From the NCBI GenBank assembly GCA_964465065.1, contig CAYXHZ010000058.1, positions 1 through 20,209 on the forward strand: a DNA stretch of 20,209 bases, in the 5' to 3' direction. The notes under the pieces are model-generated. The model did no database searches and had not been told where the DNA came from. It was given only the letters and a program-made list of their open reading frames with translations. How positions within the stretch are numbered: position 1 is the first letter of the stretch; each line of letters opens with the position of its first letter. Below are positions 6,996 to 13,787 of this stretch, in pieces. Source of the stretch: CAYMND01 sp964465065. GTDB taxonomy: Bacteria > Acidobacteriota > Aminicenantia > UBA2199. The position numbers were made by a program, and so were the translations under genes.

Positions 6996-7830
6996 GCCGA
7001 AAGCTTCGCAGCGGCCGATCGTGTTGACGATCGTCACCGTGGTCAAAAACAACCGCCAGGCCCTTAGCGCCACTCTGGACAGCGTGCGCCGGCAGCGTTC
7101 GCCGTTTTGGGAATACATCGTCGTCGATGGCCGATCGAGCGATGGTACCGTGGAACTGCTGTCCGCCAATTCGGACCTGATCGATCGCTGGATTTCCGAA
7201 GAGGATTCCGGACTCTACGAAGCCATGAACAAAGGAATCCGCCTGGCTGGAGGGGATTGGCTCTGGCTGCTGAATGCGGGGGATTGCCTGTGCGACGGTG
7301 CGGTTCAATCGGCTCTGGAAGTTCTGGCCGGCCCGGCCCGGGACCGGGATATCGTTTACGGGGCGATGATGCGAATCGGCCGGGGTTATCAGTATCTGGT
7401 CCGGGAGAGAAACCTGACGGATCTGCGGCGGGGCGTCAGCTTCAACCACGTGGCCACCCTCGTCCATCGCGATCTGTACCGCCGCCTGAACGGCTACGAT
7501 ACCCGTTATCGGATTTCTGCCGATTACGATTTTTTCAGTCGGGCCGTCCGAGCCGGGTCCAGGGTTTTGTACATCGATCAGCCCTGGGCGACGATGACTC
7601 ACGGCGGGATCAGCGAGACCATCCGCTTTTTACCGGTCAGCGCCGTCGAGATCTTTCGGATCGATTGGCGGAACATGGGTTTTCCGGGTGCCGTCCGACA
7701 TGCCGTGACCTACACTTTCTGGGGCTTTGTGAAGAAAGTGATGCGCAACACAGCCGAGGCTCTGGGCCTGACGCGGCTGGTCCGAGCCTACTTTCATGCC
7801 CGTTACCGGCATAAATCCGGAAAGCCATGA
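6985..7830 (+). CDS. Family 2 glycosyltransferase (GT-A fold), first of two paralogues
   Basis: This 281-residue GT2 begins its Rossmann-like domain with LTIVTVVKNN (14-23). It shows the nucleotide-binding VVDGRSSDGT (46-55), the SGLYEAMNKG segment (75-84) and NAGD (97-100) in the DxD position, with one acidic residue. This pattern occurs in WcaE-like transferases that add a sugar to a lipid-linked oligosaccharide at the inner membrane face. Sugar specificity is not predictable. Start GTG 6985 lies within the preceding gene, overlapping by 11 bases, so translation is probably coupled. The C-terminus is basic and aromatic (TYTFWGFVKKVMRN), possibly membrane-associated. It is clearly related to the GT2 at 8014-8781, sharing RWISE, AMNKG and YRISADY. 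Confidence 0.9.
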   Translation: MSVEPKASQRPIVLTIVTVVKNNRQALSATLDSVRRQRSPFWEYIVVDGRSSDGTVELLSANSDLIDRWISEEDSGLYEAMNKGIRLAGGDWLWLLNAGDCLCDGAVQSALEVLAGPARDRDIVYGAMMRIGRGYQYLVRERNLTDLRRGVSFNHVATLVHRDLYRRLNGYDTRYRISADYDFFSRAVRAGSRVLYIDQPWATMTHGGISETIRFLPVSAVEIFRIDWRNMGFPGAVRHAVTYTFWGFVKKVMRNTAEALGLTRLVRAYFHARYRHKSGKP

Positions 7831-7850
7831 CTTCTCGGAAATTTTTTTTT
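7816..7850 (+). terminator. Weak intrinsic terminator overlapping the end of the GT2 gene
   Basis: TCCGGAA (7816-7822) can pair with TTC-T-CGGA (7832-7839), leaving one bulged T and a 9-base loop. The hairpin is followed by AA and nine T residues (7842-7850). The stop codon at 7828-7830 lies in the loop. Stem stability is modest, so partial read-through is possible. Confidence 0.45.
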
Positions 7851-7852
7851 GC

Positions 7853-7882
7853 TTGTCAAGGCAGTGCATTTTTGTTTACAAT
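7853..7882 (+). promoter_or_regulatory. Sigma70-type promoter candidate for the central glycan operon
   Basis: TTGTCA at 7853-7858 and TACAAT at 7877-7882 are each 5/6 matches to consensus, separated by 18 bases. The element starts 2 bases after the T-run of the terminator candidate, so termination and re-initiation sit back to back. A start near 7889 gives a leader of about 125 bases before ATG 8014. The leader contains no ops-like GGCGGTAG element. Confidence 0.5.
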
Positions 7883-8013
7883 ATTTGATGCGGTTGAGAA
7901 ATGCTGAATACCGGGCTTTTCAGGCATGATCCCGACTATGACCGAACAAATGATTGTCGACATTTTTCGAAGCGTTGTCAGAACAAACAGAAAGAAATGA
8001 ACTGTGCGGCCCA

Positions 8014-8781
8014 ATGAAAGACGACACAACACTCAAGGTCTCGATTATCACCGTTACCTTGAATCAGCGGGAATTGCTGCCGTCCTGCTTGCGATCGGTC
8101 GCAGACCAGACCTATCCGAACATCGAACACATCGTTGTCGACGGTGGTTCGCAGGATGGAACCCTGGACGTCATCCGTGGAAACGGCACCCGGATCGCCC
8201 GCTGGATTTCCGAAAAAGACAACGGTCAGTACGATGCCATGAACAAGGGGCTCGATCTGGCTACAGGCGAGCTGATCGGTTTTCTGCATGCCGACGATCA
8301 GTTGGCCGATTCCCGGACGGTTGCCCGGATCGCCGCAGAGTTCGCCGATCCGGAAGTCGATGGCTGTTATGGGGATCTGGTGTATCTGCAACCGGATTTG
8401 TCCCGGGTCGTTCGCCGCTGGCGAGCCGATTTTTACGATGAACGCAAGATTCGCAGAGGATGGATGATACCGCATCCGACTCTGTACCTGCGTCGCGGCA
8501 TCTATGAGCGACTGGGTGGGTATCGGACCGAGTACCGGATCTCCGCCGATTACGAATTCATTCTGCGTCTGCTGACGGCCGAGGTCGTGAAGCTCCACTA
8601 CCTGCCGATCAACCTGGTCTTGATGAGGCGGGGCGGTCGGAGCAATTCCGGTTTGGCCAATCTGCTGCAGAAGAGCCGGGAGGATCAGCGGGTCTGGAGA
8701 AATTCAGGCCTGCCGGCCAATCCGCTGCTGTTCATCAAGAAACCTTTTTTCAAGATCCGCCAGATCATCCATGGTGTCTGA
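8014..8781 (+). CDS. Family 2 glycosyltransferase, second paralogue
   Basis: This is a 255-residue GT2 from ATG 8014. The fold starts at LKVSIITVTLNQ, with VVDGGSQDGT, a DNGQYDAMNKG segment and HADD in the DxD position, which carries two acidic residues unlike the sister gene's NAGD. The acceptor-side block YRTEYRISADYEFI matches the sister at 6985. The product likely transfers one sugar in assembly of the lipid-linked repeat unit. Start choice is open: an in-frame TTG at 7954 would add 20 poorly conserved residues, and neither start has a strong Shine-Dalgarno sequence. I prefer ATG because homology begins just after it. The end overlaps the WecA-like gene by 11 bases. Confidence 0.88.
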   Translation: MKDDTTLKVSIITVTLNQRELLPSCLRSVADQTYPNIEHIVVDGGSQDGTLDVIRGNGTRIARWISEKDNGQYDAMNKGLDLATGELIGFLHADDQLADSRTVARIAAEFADPEVDGCYGDLVYLQPDLSRVVRRWRADFYDERKIRRGWMIPHPTLYLRRGIYERLGGYRTEYRISADYEFILRLLTAEVVKLHYLPINLVLMRRGGRSNSGLANLLQKSREDQRVWRNSGLPANPLLFIKKPFFKIRQIIHGV

Positions 8782-9910
8782 AGTGTTTTTTTATTATTGC
8801 CTCGTTTTACTGCTGCTGTCCTGTTCAAGCTCTTTGGTTATTCAGAAGGGACTGAGCCGGAGTGTCCCGGCGCATCGGTTCGGTCACCGCAACGAGAACG
8901 CCTATCGTCAGAAGGAGCCCAAGGTCCGTTTGGGCGGGATCGGCATATTTGCTGGCTTCATCGTGAGCGGTATCGGACTGTTCGTCATCGTCTGGAACGA
9001 CAAACGAATCCTGGCCCGTGAACCGCTGGACGCTTTCGAACCCGGTATGCTCTTCTTTTCTATGATGCTCATTTTTTTGTTGGGACTGCTGGACGACATG
9101 ATCGGACTGACCGCCATCAAAAAACTGCCGGTTGAAATCGCCGCCGCCTCGATCCTGTACGGTCACGGTTTTGCCCTCGACTTGTTCCAGGCTGGAATCG
9201 GTGTCGAGCCTCGATTGTGGCAGGCACTGATCTCTTATCTGATCAGTATGCTGTGGATCGTCGGCCTGACCAACGCCATCAACCTGATCGACGGTATCGA
9301 CGGTCTGGCCGGTACGGTCTCGCTGCTGGGGCTGATTTCGCTGCTGATCCTCATTTCCCGAAGCGGCACGTCGATCCTGGCTCTGCTGCTGGTCGGCATG
9401 ATTGGCGCGGTGTTGGGTTTTCTGCGCTTCAACCTTCATCCGGCCAGGATCTATCTGGGCGATTCCGGAAGCCTGCTGCTCGGATTTTTTATGGCGGCGG
9501 TATCCCTGAAGATGTTTACTGTGGCCAACCCGGTTGGCTTCATGAGCGCCGGTTTGATTTTCTTCATTCCGCTCTTCGACCTGGCTTCCTCATTTCTGCG
9601 CAGGCTGTTGAACGGAAAGAATCCCTTTCGGGCCGATTTCCAGCACCTTCATCACCGACTGATGGACAAGGGACTCAGCGAATGGGGTGCCTATTTCTTC
9701 TTGGCGGTCGTCACGCTGGTGCTGAGCGTCATCGGCATTTTGGTTTGGATCGTTCCGGTTTTTTTCTGCTGGTTGTTTTTGGCCGGGTTCGCTTGTCTGG
9801 CCGTTCTGCTGTGGCGGTACCTGTACGGCGCCGACCCGAAATGGCCGGGACGTTTGCATTTCGCCCTGTTCAGGCAGGATTCTCTGCCGGAACAGAATCA
9901 GAAAGAATGA
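8771..9910 (+). CDS. Polyprenyl-phosphate sugar-1-phosphate transferase (WecA/TagO/MraY family)
   Basis: This 379-residue integral membrane enzyme of glycosyltransferase family 4 has about ten hydrophobic segments. It carries the family's cytosolic motifs in order: GLLDD (105-109), NAINLIDGIDGLAG (168-181), YLGDSGS (228-234, Mg-binding) and QHLHHRL (291-297). The family moves a HexNAc-1-phosphate from a UDP-sugar to undecaprenyl phosphate, the first committed step of O-antigen, enterobacterial common antigen or capsule synthesis. Motif HLHHRL separates the WecA/WbpL side from MraY; the exact sugar (GlcNAc, FucNAc, QuiNAc or other) is not readable. Start ATG 8771 lies inside the previous gene. 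The stop overlaps the next start as ATGA. As the priming enzyme it supports the view that the whole locus makes a lipid-linked polysaccharide. Confidence 0.92.
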   Translation: MVSEVFFYYCLVLLLLSCSSSLVIQKGLSRSVPAHRFGHRNENAYRQKEPKVRLGGIGIFAGFIVSGIGLFVIVWNDKRILAREPLDAFEPGMLFFSMMLIFLLGLLDDMIGLTAIKKLPVEIAAASILYGHGFALDLFQAGIGVEPRLWQALISYLISMLWIVGLTNAINLIDGIDGLAGTVSLLGLISLLILISRSGTSILALLLVGMIGAVLGFLRFNLHPARIYLGDSGSLLLGFFMAAVSLKMFTVANPVGFMSAGLIFFIPLFDLASSFLRRLLNGKNPFRADFQHLHHRLMDKGLSEWGAYFFLAVVTLVLSVIGILVWIVPVFFCWLFLAGFACLAVLLWRYLYGADPKWPGRLHFALFRQDSLPEQNQKE

Positions 9911-11454
9911 GGGATCGAATCCGCGCGCAGGTCTGTAAACGCAACAGACGAGCCGCTGTAAAACAATCCGCCATGTTGAACAAGATAGGTGCTAAGCGTT
10001 TTTTTTGGTCTGTTGTCGCGTTGTGTTCCGCACTGCTGCAGTCGGGCTGTGGGAGACCGGCTCCGGGAGAGCTGCATGGAAAAAACCTGATCGTCATCTG
10101 CATCGATACCCTGAGGGCCGACCATCTGGGCTGCTACGGCTACAGAAGAAACACCTCCCCCAACATCGACCGCCTGGCCCGGGAAGGGGTCCGCTTCGAA
10201 CAGGCCCATTCCCATTCATCCTTCACCCGTGAGTCGGTGTCCACCATCCTGACCGGTTTGCTACCCTCCAGCAGCGGCAGCAGCGGCTGGTTCGCCAAAC
10301 CGGTCCAGGGCGTCCAGGGGCTGGGATCGCTTTTCACCCGTGCCGGGTATCGAAGCGCATTCATAACGGCCATGCATATGCTGAAAGGCTTCGATGCCGG
10401 TTTCACCGAAGCCCGGCATTTCAGTCAATCCAAGGTCAGCGGCAACAGCCCGCAACTGTCTCGTTATGCCATCGATTTTATCCGTCGCCACCGGAGCGGG
10501 CCGTTTATGCTCTATCTGCACTACCTGGATCCTCATGGTCCCTACGAACCTCCGGATCAACAGTATTTGCGCTTTGCCGAGAAGCGTTACCCGACAGACC
10601 CGTCGATACATAACGATCTGCGCATCCGTTGCGTCGATATGGTCCGACAGGGGTTCGTTCCGGGCCAGCCCGCGTACGAGGACATGATCCTGCGTTACGA
10701 CGCCGAAATCGCCCACACCGACCAGGCTGTCGGCATGTTGCTGGATGCGCTGAGCGAGATGGACTTGTTGGACGATACGCTGATCGTGATCACGGCCGAT
10801 CACGGAGAGGAATTTCTGGAGCATGGGTACGTGGAACACGGCTGGACACTGTATGAGGAATGCACCCATGTGCCGCTGATCTTCTGGAGTAGGGCAATCC
10901 GGCGTCCGGAAACCTGCCCCGGCCCGGTCTCGCTGGTGTCCGTTCTGCCGACCCTGGTCTCGTTGTTGAATATTCCCTGTGAAGGGAACGATTTCGACGG
11001 TCAGGTTCTGTTCGGCCTGCAGCGGGGGCGGGTGCGTTGGGAAACGACAGACCCGGTTCATATCGGGGAATTGCTGGTACAGCACCGCAATCTGTGTCGG
11101 ACCGTACAGGCAGGAAAATGGAAATATATTGAATTTCCGCAATACATCTCCCCGGCGGACAGGCCGAAGCGGTACATGATGGATGTGGAAGCCTACGAAC
11201 GCAATTTGGCCGGTCATGTTCCGGCCTGGAAGCAACCGGTACGGGTCGAGCTGTACGATCTGCTGACTGATCCGGAGGAACGGACCAATCTGGCCGATGC
11301 CCGACCCGAACTGTGTGCGGATTTCCGGCGCCGGCTTGAAGCGTATCGGCAGAAATGCCGGCAAAGGAGGCGTTTTGGTGAAAAAAGTCAAACAATGGAA
11401 GGGCCAAAGAATCCAAAAGAAATCGAACAACTGAAGTCGTTAGGCTATCTGTGA
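9907..11454 (+). CDS. Sulfatase-family (alkaline phosphatase superfamily) hydrolase with Thr at the nucleophile site
   Basis: This 515-residue sulfatase-fold enzyme has metal-binding CIDTLRADHLGCYGY (65-79), YLHYLDPHGPYEPP and TADHGEEFLEHG, and ends in the EQLKSLGYL tail seen in many bacterial sulfatase homologues. The FGly motif C/S-x-P/A-x-R is absent. By distance from the conserved TG (116-117), the nucleophile position is Thr107 in SFTRESVSTILTG. Thr at this site is known in phosphoethanolamine and phosphoglycerol transferases, so a transferase or phosphodiesterase role is as likely as sulfate removal. A hydrophobic stretch FFWSVVALCSALLQSGC (32-48) looks like a signal or anchor, with an imperfect lipobox at Cys48, so the enzyme probably acts in the periplasm. 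ATG 9907 overlaps the upstream stop (ATGA); ATG 9973 would give a more typical short signal peptide. The frame remains open far upstream, but that part is a shadow of the WecA-like gene. Confidence 0.85.
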   Translation: MRDRIRAQVCKRNRRAAVKQSAMLNKIGAKRFFWSVVALCSALLQSGCGRPAPGELHGKNLIVICIDTLRADHLGCYGYRRNTSPNIDRLAREGVRFEQAHSHSSFTRESVSTILTGLLPSSSGSSGWFAKPVQGVQGLGSLFTRAGYRSAFITAMHMLKGFDAGFTEARHFSQSKVSGNSPQLSRYAIDFIRRHRSGPFMLYLHYLDPHGPYEPPDQQYLRFAEKRYPTDPSIHNDLRIRCVDMVRQGFVPGQPAYEDMILRYDAEIAHTDQAVGMLLDALSEMDLLDDTLIVITADHGEEFLEHGYVEHGWTLYEECTHVPLIFWSRAIRRPETCPGPVSLVSVLPTLVSLLNIPCEGNDFDGQVLFGLQRGRVRWETTDPVHIGELLVQHRNLCRTVQAGKWKYIEFPQYISPADRPKRYMMDVEAYERNLAGHVPAWKQPVRVELYDLLTDPEERTNLADARPELCADFRRRLEAYRQKCRQRRRFGEKSQTMEGPKNPKEIEQLKSLGYL

Positions 11455-11487
11455 GTCGCAAGAGGCTCAATAAAGGCGGTTTGTTGC

Positions 11488-12855
11488 ATGAAAATGGTTG
11501 ATAAAAAAACGAATGATCGTCGCGTTGACCGGGATCGACGGACAGCCGTTGTCGGAGCCGGGCTGACCGGACTGTACCTGGCTCTCCGGCTGTCCCGTTC
11601 CGGGCGTCGGGTGACCCTTTTCGAACGAGACGAAACTGCCGGTGGACTGGGGGCCTCGTTCGATTGCGGCGGTCAGCGGCTGGAACGGTTCTACCATCAC
11701 CTGTTTCCCGGCCATGATGCCATGTCGAGCCTGATCGGCGAGTTGGGACTCGACAAAGAATTGTCTTTCCGAGCGGCGCCCATGGCTACGTTCAGCCAAG
11801 GTCACCTGTACCCGTTCAATTCCGCCGCCGACCTGTTGCGCTTCCGCCCCTTACCGCTTCTGCAACGGTTCCGAACCGGTCTGGCTATGGCTTCGCTGCT
11901 GCTGCAGCGAGATTGGCGCGTTTTCGACCGCCGGACCGCTCGGGATATTCTCGTTCGACGCTGCGGTGCCGTCAGCTACGGAATGCTTTGGGAGCCCTTG
12001 CTGCGCCAGAAATTTTCCGACTTCTCCGACAAGGTCTCGGCCGCCTGGCTGTGGGACCGCATCAACAGCCGGACCAAGCCATCAGCGGATCGTCCTTCCG
12101 GTTCTCTGGGCTATCTCGCTGGCGGTTTGGATGGCCTGTTTGCCGCCATGAGAAGCGAAATCGGCCGTAATGGCGGAGATATCCGCCTGGCTTGCCGGGT
12201 CGGCCGTGTACATCCGGAATCCGGGGCAATCGCCGTACACTGGCAGTCGGCAGGCACACAGGCGGCGGAGTGTTTCGACGATTGCATTCTGACCATGCCG
12301 CTGCCCCAGCTCATGCCGCTGATTCCGGACATGACGGCCGCGTACCTGGACCGTTTGCGGGCCATACCCCATGTCCATTCCCTGTGTCTTGTCCTGGGGA
12401 TGAGACGTTCGCTGACTCCATTCTATTGGATCAACATGGCCGATGCGAAGAGTCCTTTCGCCGTGCTGGTTGAACATACCCGTCTGACCGGGGTCCAGGC
12501 ATACGGGGGGCGGCACCTGCTCTACCTGTCGTCTTATCTGGCGGACCGGGACGACCCGAAGTGGAAGGCTTCCGGATCAGAATTGGTGGACATTGCTCTG
12601 CCGCTGCTGCGGCAGTTGTGTCCCGACTTCACCACCGGGGATATTCAGGATGTCTGGCATTTCTGCGCCGCCGACAGTCAACCGGTATTCGTGCAGGGGC
12701 ATTCCCGGCTTCTGCCGTCGTTCACCACGCCCTGGCCGGGTCTGTTCATACTCAACAGCAGTCAGTTTTATCCACGCAGCCGTTGCCTGAACACCAGTCT
12801 GAACCAGGTGGACAGTTTTCTGGCTCTGTCGGACGATGGGCTGAACCGGTCATGA
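11488..12855 (+). CDS. FAD-dependent oxidoreductase (amine oxidase / protoporphyrinogen-oxidase-like)
   Basis: This 455-residue flavoprotein has the dinucleotide-binding GxGxxG in AVVGAGLTGLYLALRL (20-35), an acidic residue ending beta-2 (LFERDETAGGLG, 44-55), and the substrate/FAD-contacting GGLDGLFAAM. The last 60 residues contain WPGLFILNSSQFYPRS, in the C-terminal FAD-binding position. Relatives occur in many polysaccharide loci and are annotated as protoporphyrinogen oxidase or UDP-galactopyranose mutase-like proteins, but no specific reaction can be assigned. The N-terminal 18 residues are very polar (KKTNDRRVDRDRR). The gene starts 33 bases after the sulfatase homologue, with AAAGG nearby, and its stop overlaps the next gene's ATG as ATGA, so it belongs to the same operon. 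Confidence 0.83.
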   Translation: MKMVDKKTNDRRVDRDRRTAVVGAGLTGLYLALRLSRSGRRVTLFERDETAGGLGASFDCGGQRLERFYHHLFPGHDAMSSLIGELGLDKELSFRAAPMATFSQGHLYPFNSAADLLRFRPLPLLQRFRTGLAMASLLLQRDWRVFDRRTARDILVRRCGAVSYGMLWEPLLRQKFSDFSDKVSAAWLWDRINSRTKPSADRPSGSLGYLAGGLDGLFAAMRSEIGRNGGDIRLACRVGRVHPESGAIAVHWQSAGTQAAECFDDCILTMPLPQLMPLIPDMTAAYLDRLRAIPHVHSLCLVLGMRRSLTPFYWINMADAKSPFAVLVEHTRLTGVQAYGGRHLLYLSSYLADRDDPKWKASGSELVDIALPLLRQLCPDFTTGDIQDVWHFCAADSQPVFVQGHSRLLPSFTTPWPGLFILNSSQFYPRSRCLNTSLNQVDSFLALSDDGLNRS

Positions 12856-13787
12856 ACCGGCGTCTGCTTTTTCTGATCAAGGCCATCCTGACGCTGGCCT
12901 TTCTGGGTCTGTTGATCACCTGGATCGGATGGGGAAAAATCCGCGACCAACTGCTGCATGAGCAGAACCTGGCGGTTATTCTGCCGGCCCTGGCGCTGGC
13001 CGTTCTCTTCAACCTGATCAAAATCTGCAAATGGCAGTCCATGCTTCGGCGAACCGGGGCGGCCATCGGTTTCAGACAGGCCGCTTTTTCCTATCTGGCG
13101 GGAATGGCCGGCGGACTGTTCACTCCCGGCCGGGTCGGCGAGGTGTCGCGTCTGGCCTGTCTGCCGGAACTGAAACGTTCTTACGTGGTGGCCATGACCC
13201 TGTTGGATCGGCTGCTGGACGTGGTGGTGGTGGTCGGGCTGTCCCTGCCGGGTGTCCTCTTTTTTGCCGACTACGGTCTGTTCTGGACGATGTTTGCCGG
13301 CTGCACCGCCTTTCTGCTGATTCTGCTGCTGCCGTTCCCCATTCCGGTTTGGATGCTCTCCCGCTTGAAACAGATATTGAAATCACAGAAGCTGAAGGCC
13401 CTACTCGAGACCTGTGAACGGGGGATCGCCGCAGTGCCCCGACGCGGGATCGCCCTGTGGCTGTCGTGGTCCCTGCTGGGCTACGCCGTGGTGCTCCTGG
13501 AATTCTATGGTCTGTTGTCCGCTTCGCCGGCCGCAACGCTGCCGGCGGTACTGATCTGCCAACCGCTGATCATGCTGACCAACATCCTGCCGATGACCAT
13601 CGCCGGAATCGGAGTACGGGAAGGCACGGCCGCTTTCCTGCTGGGCCGTTTCGCCATTGATCCGGCAGCGGCGGTCGGAGCCGCATTTCAGCTGTTCGTT
13701 CTGAATACGGCGCTTCCGGGTTTGGTCGGAGTGGTGCTTCTGTTTTTCTCGGCCCGCAACAAATCTCCGTCTGCACGGATGCAATAA
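12852..13787 (+). CDS. Integral membrane protein of the LPG_synthase_TM / UPF0104 family
   Basis: This 311-residue protein has about eight hydrophobic helices and the family's signature region MAGGLFTPGRVGEVSRL, followed by a DRLLDVVVVVGL helix and GIGVREGTAAFLL near the C-terminus. It contains only the transmembrane part, without the soluble synthase domain of MprF. Such stand-alone proteins are common in glycan and lipid loci, where roles as flippases or in lipid transport have been proposed; the sequence alone cannot decide. Start ATG 12852 is within the preceding stop (ATGA). The last 100 bases overlap the 3' end of a minus-strand gene. No terminator hairpin is seen at the end. Confidence 0.85.
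   Translation: MNRRLLFLIKAILTLAFLGLLITWIGWGKIRDQLLHEQNLAVILPALALAVLFNLIKICKWQSMLRRTGAAIGFRQAAFSYLAGMAGGLFTPGRVGEVSRLACLPELKRSYVVAMTLLDRLLDVVVVVGLSLPGVLFFADYGLFWTMFAGCTAFLLILLLPFPIPVWMLSRLKQILKSQKLKALLETCERGIAAVPRRGIALWLSWSLLGYAVVLLEFYGLLSASPAATLPAVLICQPLIMLTNILPMTIAGIGVREGTAAFLLGRFAIDPAAAVGAAFQLFVLNTALPGLVGVVLLFFSARNKSPSARMQ

Noticed and set aside
7938..8000. Short open frame encoding MTEQMIVDIFRSVVRTNRKK in the leader before the second GT2 gene
   Set aside because: There is no Shine-Dalgarno sequence and no repeated regulatory codons that would suggest attenuation. A 20-codon frame is expected by chance.
7889..8013. Search for a JUMPstart/ops element in the leader of the glycan operon
   Set aside because: No GGCGGTAG-like sequence is present in the leader, so RfaH-type control is not supported.
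9217..9906. Upstream extension of the sulfatase-homologue frame
   Set aside because: This part overlaps the WecA-like gene, whose transmembrane motifs are certain. The extension is Arg/Gly/Ala-rich and not protein-like.
10261..11430. Minus-strand open frame of 389 codons within the sulfatase homologue
   Set aside because: It is antisense to a gene with clear DHG and metal-binding motifs, and no start or domain supports it.
12561..12851. Upstream extension of the UPF0104-type frame
   Set aside because: It lies wholly within the FAD oxidoreductase gene. ATG 12852 gives an ATGA overlap and a normal N-terminal helix.
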